DNA from: Deltaproteobacteria bacterium | GTDB taxonomy: Bacteria; Desulfobacterota; Binatia; Binatales; Binataceae | Assembly (NCBI GenBank): GCA_003135855.1 | Contig: PNBD01000153.1 | Coordinates: 56,315-106,322 of the forward strand | Direction: 5' to 3' | DNA: 50,008 nucleotides | Shown here: one piece after another, positions 44,581 through 50,008 of the stretch | Numbering within the stretch: position 1 is the first letter of the stretch | Layout: the number at the start of each line of letters is the position of its first letter | Translations under genes and position numbers: made by a program | The notes under the pieces: model-generated | The model's database searches: none | What the model was told of the DNA's origin: nothing | The model's input: the letters and a program-made list of their open reading frames with translations, nothing else

Positions 44581-44741
44581 ATCACGAAGCGGCGACATGG
44601 TGCTAAGAAACGGCGCGCGAAGGCGACGTCGATCTACTTCGAGGACCGGATGGATTGAAGTTCGAGGTGGTCCATCAGCCGGCGATTGTGAGGAGACACG
44701 GGGAGCTGATGCGCCTGGCGGAACAGGCGATGAAGCACTGA
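44581..44741 (+). other. Possible degraded gene remnant
   Basis: Between pqiA and the small protein at 44753 lies a 190-nt gap with a plus-strand reading (TKRRHGAKKRRAKATSIYFE) that hits a stop in ATG GAT TGA; a +1 shift gives KFEVVHQPAIVRRHGELMRL to a TGA at 44741. The coding-like composition suggests a small broken gene, but no family was recognised. Confidence 0.2.
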
Positions 44742-44752
44742 AGGGGAGGACT

Positions 44753-45010
44753 TCAGGCGCCGGGCTTTTCCGCGTCGTGGGCGTGGCCGATCGCGTGGCG
44801 AAGGCGGCGATCGAGCTTGGCGCAATTCAGGATGACCTTTTCCGATTGCACCGAATCGACGGCGCTCAATGGGACCGTGAAGTCGCCGGCATTCTCGACA
44901 TAGATTACCAACTCGGGCCGGCCGTCCGGCGAGACCACACGAACGGCGCCGAACTCCTCGCTGCCATCGGAAGTAAACGCCTGGAATCCAACTTTAATTT
45001 TTTCTTGCAT
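44753..45010 (-). CDS. Small conserved-looking protein of unknown function
   Basis: An 85-residue soluble protein. ATG 45010 is preferred; GTG 45022 lies 4 codons upstream, but the GGAGAG sequence touches it and so is better spaced for ATG. The chain alternates likely strands (KIKVGFQAFTSD, RVVSPDGRPELVIYVENAGDF) with a terminal helix (KLDRRLRHAIGHAHDAE), a compact beta-rich domain. One Cys. Codon and amino acid use agree with the surrounding genes. No function was recognised. It lies upstream of, and in the same orientation as, the pqi operon, with a 190-nt gap. Confidence 0.65.
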   Translation of the reverse strand: MQEKIKVGFQAFTSDGSEEFGAVRVVSPDGRPELVIYVENAGDFTVPLSAVDSVQSEKVILNCAKLDRRLRHAIGHAHDAEKPGA

Positions 45011-45118
45011 GATGTGACTCACTCTCCGCTGCGCAAGGGTCAGGACGATGAGATCGTCTCTACCTTCTCGAGCATCCGCTTAAATCAGTTTGGAGTCGAA
45101 TCGGGCGCAGGAGGCGGC

Positions 45119-45364
45119 TCAGATCTTCAGGACTGACCGGAAACGGACCTTGCCCGACATCATGCGGTCGTAGCCGTCGGCCGCGCGCTCCAGCGGGAAG
45201 ACCTCGATCATCGGGCGAACGCCGCTCAGCGCGGCGAATCTGAGCGCGTCTTCCGAGTCCCGGGAAGTTCCTGACGGCCAGCCGATGATCGATTTGCGCG
45301 CCCCGAGTAACTGTAACGACGAAACCGCGAACGGCTCCGGGCTCGCGCCCACGATGACGCGCTG
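45119..45364 (-). pseudogene. 3' remnant of a zinc-type alcohol dehydrogenase
   Basis: The last ~80 codons match the C-terminal end of medium-chain (MDR) alcohol dehydrogenases: RVIVGASPEPFAV, LLGARKSIIGWPSG, FPLERAADGYDRMMSG. About 260 N-terminal residues, including the zinc and coenzyme sites, are missing; upstream of 45364 the frame continues only as an antisense shadow of the phosphatase gene. So it is a truncated fragment, probably left by a deletion or insertion. Confidence 0.75.
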
Positions 45365-45433
45365 TCGAGGTAGCTGTGCGCGCTTCGGTGATGGCGCTGG
45401 AATACTGGCATTGCGCATGGTTACATTTGGGTG

Positions 45434-45967
45434 ATGGATTGGTTCAGCAAGCGCCACGACGATACGCCACGGCCGTCGCGCGGCAAACGCCGTCCCTCGG
45501 TCAGCATAATCTCGCCGGAACTGCTGGTCGGCGAATATCCCGGTCACGACGATATCGAGTGGCTGAAAGATACTTACGGTGTCACTGCGGTCCACAATCT
45601 TCAGGACGACGAAGACTTGCGACTCAACGGACTCGACTCAAAGCGGCTTAGCGAGGAGTACGAAGAACACGGAATCGATTTCGTGCGCACGCCAATCCAG
45701 GATGGCAGCGCCGACGCGATGGCCGAACGGCTTGAGGCCGCGCTGCACGATCTGCGCGATCTGGTTGGAACCGGCGCCGTCGTCTACCTGCATTGCAACG
45801 CCGGGATGAACCGCGCGCCGACGTTGGCAATCGCGTTTCTGCGCGCGTATCGCAAAATGTCGCTCAATGAAGCGATGGCGATGGTGAAGAAGCAGCGGGC
45901 GTGCGGTCCCTTCATGACGGTGCTGGAAGAATATTTCGGGCCGCGCGATTTCAAGCCGGACGAATGA
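45434..45967 (+). CDS. Dual-specificity protein phosphatase-like protein
   Basis: A 177-residue cysteine phosphatase. The P-loop is HCNAGMNR (~residue 122), the general acid region precedes it at PIQDGSADAM, and the recognition loop is GEYPGHDDIEWL. Such enzymes dephosphorylate protein or phosphoinositide-like substrates. ATG 45434 is taken; the ORF track uses the GTG three bases earlier. The gene ends 1 nt before phosphatidylcholine synthase, so the two are co-transcribed. A lipid phosphate substrate (as in PTPMT1) would fit, but is inferred only from this position. Confidence 0.85.
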   Translation: MDWFSKRHDDTPRPSRGKRRPSVSIISPELLVGEYPGHDDIEWLKDTYGVTAVHNLQDDEDLRLNGLDSKRLSEEYEEHGIDFVRTPIQDGSADAMAERLEAALHDLRDLVGTGAVVYLHCNAGMNRAPTLAIAFLRAYRKMSLNEAMAMVKKQRACGPFMTVLEEYFGPRDFKPDE

Positions 45968-45968
45968 C

Positions 45969-46739
45969 TTGAGCTCGCGAGCCGCAGCCGAAGATTTTCC
46001 CGGAGCAATCACCAGAGAGAGGCTGCTCACGATCTGCGCATGGGGAGTGCATCTGTACACCGGACTCGGCGCGGCGCTCGGCCTGCTCGCGATCTATTAC
46101 GCCGCGATTCATGACTACCGTGCGTCGTTCCTCGCGATGGGGGTTGCGACGATCATCGATTCGAGCGATGGCCCACTCGCGCGCCTGCTGCAGGTCAAGA
46201 CGCGAGTGCCCTCCTTCGACGGCGCGTTGCTCGACAATATCGTCGATTACCTGACCTATACGGTGGCGCCGGTGTTCCTGATGCTCGAGGCGAACATCAT
46301 TCCCGGCACGCGAGTCGGTCTGCTGCTCGCATGTTTCGTGATGCTCGCGAGCGTTTACGGGTTTTGCCAGACCAACGCCAAAACCGACGACCATTATTTT
46401 CTTGGGTTCCCGAACTATTGGAACCTGGTCGCGTTCTATCTCTACTGCCTCGATCTGGGGACCGCGTTCAACGTCGCGGTCCTGCTGATACTCGGCGTGA
46501 TGGTGTTCGTCCCGCTCAGGTATATTTATCCGAATCGCACGGTGCCGCTGCGACCGCTGACGCTCACGCTCGGAATCGTATGGGCGGTGGTGACGGTCGC
46601 GATGCTGCTGATGCTGCCCACGATAAATTCTCTGATGCTCGCGCTATCGCTTAGTTTCATCGTGTACTACTTCCTTGCGTCGTTTGCGCTTCATGCTCGC
46701 GCGCTGCATGCCCGCGCCGCGTTGAGGGTCGCGCGCTAG
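45969..46739 (+). CDS. pcs: Phosphatidylcholine synthase (CDP-alcohol phosphatidyltransferase)
   Basis: A 256-residue integral membrane enzyme. The CDP-alcohol motif D-G-x2-A-R-x8-G-x3-D-x3-D is visible as DSSDGPLARLLQV then FDGALLDNIVD (~residues 61-87). Eight or so hydrophobic helices follow, and FCQTNAKTDDHYFLGFPNYWN is characteristic of bacterial Pcs rather than other family members. It condenses CDP-diacylglycerol with choline to make phosphatidylcholine and CMP. It starts at TTG 45969, one nt after the phosphatase stop; the region lacks a strong Shine-Dalgarno sequence. It indicates a phosphatidylcholine-making membrane in this organism. Confidence 0.9.
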   Translation: MSSRAAAEDFPGAITRERLLTICAWGVHLYTGLGAALGLLAIYYAAIHDYRASFLAMGVATIIDSSDGPLARLLQVKTRVPSFDGALLDNIVDYLTYTVAPVFLMLEANIIPGTRVGLLLACFVMLASVYGFCQTNAKTDDHYFLGFPNYWNLVAFYLYCLDLGTAFNVAVLLILGVMVFVPLRYIYPNRTVPLRPLTLTLGIVWAVVTVAMLLMLPTINSLMLALSLSFIVYYFLASFALHARALHARAALRVAR

Positions 46740-46751
46740 CGGCCTGGTCAA

Positions 46752-48551
46752 ATGCAGGAATCGCACTCTCCCAGAGTCAATACGTCGGCCGAAGGGTGGC
46801 TCGAAGTAATCGATGCCGATTCGCCGATACTGCTGATCGCGCCGCATGGCGGACGGGCTGAAGCGAGGACGCGCGCGCTGCTGAATCCCAAGGTCAACGA
46901 CTTGCACACTGCGGACATCACGCGCGGATTGGCGGCGCGGCTCGGTGCGTCGGCGCTGATCAACGTCGCGATGGATCGCAACCGGCTGGACTGCAATCGG
47001 ATTTCGCAGATCGTCGAGCGCGCGCCGTGGCTGCTCGAGATGATCGAGGAGCGCGTGTCGGCGAGTATCGCGCGTCACGGGCGGGCGGTGGTGTTGCTGG
47101 TGCACGGCTGGAACATCATCGAGCCGCGCGTCGATTTCGGACTCGGGCTCCGCACTTTCGGCGGTGAACTGCGCGCGCCGGGCGCCGCGTGCGTGTCGGC
47201 CAGCGACGATTTCATCAACGGCCCGCTGACCGAGCTCGCCGAGCGCTTGCGCGGCCACGGAATCAAGCCGACCTACGGGATGCGCTATCCGGGCGGCGGC
47301 TTACAAAATTTGCTGCAAGCGTTCACCCGGCGGCATTGCGAGAGCACGGTCGCATCGTTGCGCGCGATTTCAGAAACCGCAGTGAGCGGCGCGGTCGAAG
47401 CGGCACAACTCGAACTTTCGGTCGCACTCAGGATGCCCGGCGAGTTGCGCAGCAAATGCGAGGACGCGATCGCGGCGTCGTTCTCAAGCGCACCGAATGG
47501 AACAAGCGCGGTGGCGTCGCGGGCGCCAATCATCGTGAATCGCGCGCCGCGGCCGGCGTCACCCAAGCGCGAGATCGGTGCCGCCGCAACGGTGTCGGTT
47601 CCCGGCCGAGTGGGAATCGAATTTTATGATCCGGTCGCACGCATCGGCGCGATGGCCAGCTTCGACATCGGTAGCGCCGGCATGGGCGCGCGCATCATGG
47701 TGCTGTTCGAGGGACGGCGCGTCGGATTGTTCACCGCGGAAGGGAGGCCGGTACGTTCGGAGAAAGATGTCAGGCACGGACCGCTCTCGCTCACGCGGGA
47801 AGGCAACACGATCGCGCTGTCATTTTGCGGTCCGGCGGTGATCGTTCCCGACGCGACCGCATACTTGAGTATCGAGCGCGCGCTCGCATCGGGGCGTCTC
47901 GACGGTTCGATGGAAGTTGGCGTGCGGTTCGAATTGCCGGAAGGCGAGTTCGAGTTCGATCGAATCCTCGCGCCGAGCGAACCCGGCGCGGTGGCTCCTG
48001 CAGCCAGTGCGGCGTTCGGTCATGCAGTCGGGAGCGTGTGCATCGCGGGGGCGACTCGATCGGTCAGTGGATTTGCGCGAGCCGGGATGTCGTTCACCGG
48101 TCTCGGGCCGCAGAACTTCAGCGCGCGGCGGATGCTATGGGCGTGCTTCGAGGACAATTGCGATGGCGCGCCCACTGCGCTCGAGGTGCGGTCGGTCGCG
48201 AGTGACGACGCACCGCCGGTTGAGAGCGCGAGAGTTTTGATCGACGAGCAATGGAATTCGTGCGAGCTGTGCGAACTGGTGATCGACACCGCCTCGGTCG
48301 AAGAACCTCCCCATGGCGTGTCGGCGTCGATCGCCTACCCCGATGGACGGTTGTTCAGCCTGACGGGGCGCGAGGAATGTTTCATTCCGCTTTCGCGGCC
48401 CGGGCCCGAGCAATCGCGAATCTACACGTCGCTCGGATTCGCGAGTTTTCAGTCGGGGAGCAATCGCGGCGCCGGGATGTTTGAATATTCGCGGCGCGCC
48501 GAATCGGTGTTGACCAGCATCGACGACAGCGACGACTCCGATACAGATTAA
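46752..48551 (+). CDS. N-formylglutamate-amidohydrolase-like protein with large C-terminal domain
   Basis: A 599-residue protein. The N-terminal ~270 residues resemble the N-formylglutamate amidohydrolase/zinc-carboxypeptidase-like fold: IAPHGGRAEAR, AMDRNRLDCNR, LLVHGWN and YPGGGLQN in that order. The remaining ~300 residues form a beta-rich module (GVRFELPEGEFEF, GSVCIAGATRSVSGFARA, MLWACFEDN) similar to DUF7064/7065-type tails, which carry lipid- or carotenoid-related functions in other proteins. No signal peptide. The fusion is not one I know. It lies 12 nt after pcs on the same strand and may belong to that transcript. Domain calls are by motif only. Confidence 0.55.
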   Translation: MQESHSPRVNTSAEGWLEVIDADSPILLIAPHGGRAEARTRALLNPKVNDLHTADITRGLAARLGASALINVAMDRNRLDCNRISQIVERAPWLLEMIEERVSASIARHGRAVVLLVHGWNIIEPRVDFGLGLRTFGGELRAPGAACVSASDDFINGPLTELAERLRGHGIKPTYGMRYPGGGLQNLLQAFTRRHCESTVASLRAISETAVSGAVEAAQLELSVALRMPGELRSKCEDAIAASFSSAPNGTSAVASRAPIIVNRAPRPASPKREIGAAATVSVPGRVGIEFYDPVARIGAMASFDIGSAGMGARIMVLFEGRRVGLFTAEGRPVRSEKDVRHGPLSLTREGNTIALSFCGPAVIVPDATAYLSIERALASGRLDGSMEVGVRFELPEGEFEFDRILAPSEPGAVAPAASAAFGHAVGSVCIAGATRSVSGFARAGMSFTGLGPQNFSARRMLWACFEDNCDGAPTALEVRSVASDDAPPVESARVLIDEQWNSCELCELVIDTASVEEPPHGVSASIAYPDGRLFSLTGREECFIPLSRPGPEQSRIYTSLGFASFQSGSNRGAGMFEYSRRAESVLTSIDDSDDSDTD

Positions 48552-48554
48552 AAG

Positions 48555-49472
48555 CTAAGCGGCGGGTGCGGCGGCGCGTGGGCGCGCAGAGAGAATCGTT
48601 TCGAGCCGCGCGGCCAGATCGCTCAGCGCTTTGCCGGTGGGCGTGGTCGCGTAGTCGCGGATGAACAACGCTCCGCGATCACTACTGTCCGCGAGCCGGG
48701 GCTCGAAGCCCAAGCGCGCGAGAATCGGCACTGCGTTTTCGCGCGCGACCGCACTGAGATTGCCTTCGGGGAACAGCGGCCTGACCGAGCGGCATCCGTC
48801 GCAATTGAAGCCCACCATGTTTTCGACGATGCCAAGTACCGGCGATTTGAACTTCGCGACTTCGAGCGTGTGACGCGTCGCGGTGGCGTCCAGCCCCGAC
48901 GGATGGCTCAGTAGCAGCACCCCGTCGAGCGGAACCATCGAGGCGATGGTGTGCAGGCGATCGAGTCCCGACGCGAGATCGATGATCATCAAATCGACGG
49001 TGCCGAAGCGCGACTGCGCGAGAATTCGCTGCAGCGCCTGGTTGTAACTCATCTCGGCGAGCGGCGGCCGTACGGGCTCGACAGAATCGCCGTCGTCGCC
49101 GAGAAAAGTGATCGGGGCGGGCTCGCCGCCGGGAAAGATGTCGCTCGAGATCACGCGCAAGCCGTGCGGACCGGAGGCGGGTTCGATGCCTTCGATCATC
49201 GGGAAGTGGCGCGGCGCTTTCATGCCAAGCATAAAAGGGATGCTCGGCGAATTCAGGTCGGCGTCGAGGATCGCGACTTTGCGGCCCTTGAGCGCAAACG
49301 CCGCGGCCATATTCACCGCGATGATGCTTTTGCCGACGCCGCCGCGTGCGCTCGCGATCGCGAGGATCGTAGCAACGCCCGACAGATTCGCGCGAATGCG
49401 TTCCGTGGTGTAGGCGGCGTCGCCGGCCGACTTAGCGTCGGCGCTCGGGTCGAAGTCGGTAAACACTCTCAT
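48555..49472 (-). CDS. Mrp/MinD-like deviant Walker A ATPase
   Basis: A 305-residue P-loop ATPase of the SIMIBI group. The nucleotide-binding loop is RGGVGKS (~residues 43-49); the signature Lys of MinD/ParA (KGGVGK[ST]) is Arg here. Walker B-like LMIIDLASG, switch region DLNSPSIPF, and a CDGC pair in NMVGFNCDGC (~residue 224) are present, the last resembling the CxxC of Mrp/Nbp35 iron-sulfur carriers. It could carry iron-sulfur clusters or act as a positioning ATPase. It converges on the fusion gene with a 3-nt gap. A partner ParB is not in the window, so it should not be linked to the parS sites from position alone. Confidence 0.8.
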   Translation of the reverse strand: MRVFTDFDPSADAKSAGDAAYTTERIRANLSGVATILAIASARGGVGKSIIAVNMAAAFALKGRKVAILDADLNSPSIPFMLGMKAPRHFPMIEGIEPASGPHGLRVISSDIFPGGEPAPITFLGDDGDSVEPVRPPLAEMSYNQALQRILAQSRFGTVDLMIIDLASGLDRLHTIASMVPLDGVLLLSHPSGLDATATRHTLEVAKFKSPVLGIVENMVGFNCDGCRSVRPLFPEGNLSAVARENAVPILARLGFEPRLADSSDRGALFIRDYATTPTGKALSDLAARLETILSARPRAAAPAA

Positions 49473-49659
49473 CGATCGGTCAATGCGGCGCGCCGGGATA
49501 AATCGCGGCGCGTGCTGCTCTTACGATGCTATCTTTTGCGAGCCCGATTAGACAATGCCCCCGCGAAAGCGGTTCGCGGATGCGGCGGTTCTGCGCTACT
49601 CGCGGAGCATGAAACTCAGGAACGATTAAGGGTTGAGAAACTAATTTGCGGGCATCGCG

Positions 49660-50008
49660 CTAGGCGCTTTCGTCGTCGGCGTCGGTCGAGCCGACCTTGC
49701 GATAGGCGTTGCGCTCGTCATCGAAGCGGCGCTGCGACTTAGCTTCGCGCTCCTGATCCTGCTGACAATCACGGCATAGGCGCGAAAAAGGCATCGCGCT
49801 CAGCCGCTCTTCGGCGATTTCCAGTCCGCAGGATTCGCACACGTCGTAGGTATTATCAGCGAGACGTTCGAGCGCATCTTCGACCTGCTGCAGCTTGGCC
49901 CGCTCGCGGTCCGACAGGATGAAACTGATCTCGCGATCGCGCTCCTCGGAGGCGAGGTCGTACGAATCCCTGCCTTCGTCAACGTTGCCTTCGCGGTCGG
50001 CGCGCAGC
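49660..50008 (-). CDS. DksA/TraR-type zinc finger protein (partial)
   Basis: The gene runs off the right edge of the window; its start is not seen. The visible ~115 codons give LRADREGNVDEGRDSYDLAS, a coiled-coil-like charged region, then the C4 zinc finger CESCG and CRDC with about 20 residues between, and a basic tail. This is the DksA/TraR pattern: a coiled coil plus zinc finger that binds RNA polymerase and tunes transcription during starvation. The ORF track shows it only as short pieces. The 187-nt gap to the upstream ATPase gene holds nothing recognised. Confidence 0.85.
   Translation of the reverse strand, partial: LRADREGNVDEGRDSYDLASEERDREISFILSDRERAKLQQVEDALERLADNTYDVCESCGLEIAEERLSAMPFSRLCRDCQQDQEREAKSQRRFDDERNAYRKVGSTDADDESA

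Overview
The window reads as a chromosomal segment of a GC-rich, Gram-negative bacterium. Two outer-envelope lipid-transport proteins of the Pqi/MCE type, lipoproteins, phosphatidylcholine synthase, and many lipid and acyl-CoA enzymes point to a diderm. The gene repertoire (SCP2-type thiolase with a DUF35 partner, tandem SDRs, a LarA-like protein, an acyl-reductase/ligase/acyltransferase fusion) resembles uncultured deltaproteobacteria-like lineages such as Binatota/Desulfobacterota. That placement is an inference from gene content; no rRNA or other phylogenetic marker was analysed.

Layout. Bases 1-6.6 kb: a minus-strand run of housekeeping genes (EF-G-like GTPase, birA, nadC, valS). 6.8-11.9 kb: a small lipoprotein, tRNA-Leu(CAG), a SAM methyltransferase and two glycosyltransferases, a zinc-ribbon/DUF3426 membrane protein, and gcvH. 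12.1-17.2 kb: alanine dehydrogenase, then a lipoprotein-aspS pair and hisS. 17.3-24.2 kb: thiolase plus DUF35 (with short tandem repeats between them), comEC and uvrC. 24.3-29.7 kb: two paralogous SDRs, an aldo/keto reductase broken by a single in-frame TAA and flanked by two related palindromic repeats, a candidate four-hairpin small RNA with its own terminator, a PQQ-type beta-propeller lipoprotein, and a 2[4Fe-4S] ferredoxin.

29.9-37.3 kb is a tightly packed plus-strand operon: a TetR regulator, a HAD-IB phosphatase, a LarA/DUF2088-like protein, and a 1456-residue enzyme with domain order fatty acyl reductase - AMP ligase - acyl carrier protein - acyltransferase. These genes overlap or sit a few bases apart and look like a regulated route for activating, reducing and transferring fatty acyl groups. 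I consider it one of the two best candidates for a poorly described system. A secreted S1/P1-type nuclease follows.

38.2-40.6 kb is accessory in character. Three perfect 16-bp parS palindromes lie within 117 bp, embedded in degenerate duplicated DNA. They are followed by a palindromic operator-like site and a two-gene cassette with AGA/AGG-richer, lower-GC codon use than its surroundings: a soluble protein with a terminal RNLIHP motif, overlapped by ATGA with a membrane protein. This cassette is the second candidate novel system, possibly defence or toxin-like, although no known family was recognised.

40.6-44.6 kb is a pqi-type lipid-transport operon, read on the minus strand as split pqiA (two single-domain genes), pqiB and pqiC. 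It carries repeats: a 21-bp triplication within a zinc ribbon and an intergenic repeat copy inserted between pqiB and the likely pqiC start. The last stretch holds a small conserved protein, a 3' remnant of a zinc alcohol dehydrogenase, a dual-specificity phosphatase coupled to phosphatidylcholine synthase, a possible N-formylglutamate-amidohydrolase-like fusion protein, an Mrp/MinD-like ATPase, and a DksA/TraR-type zinc-finger protein cut by the window end.
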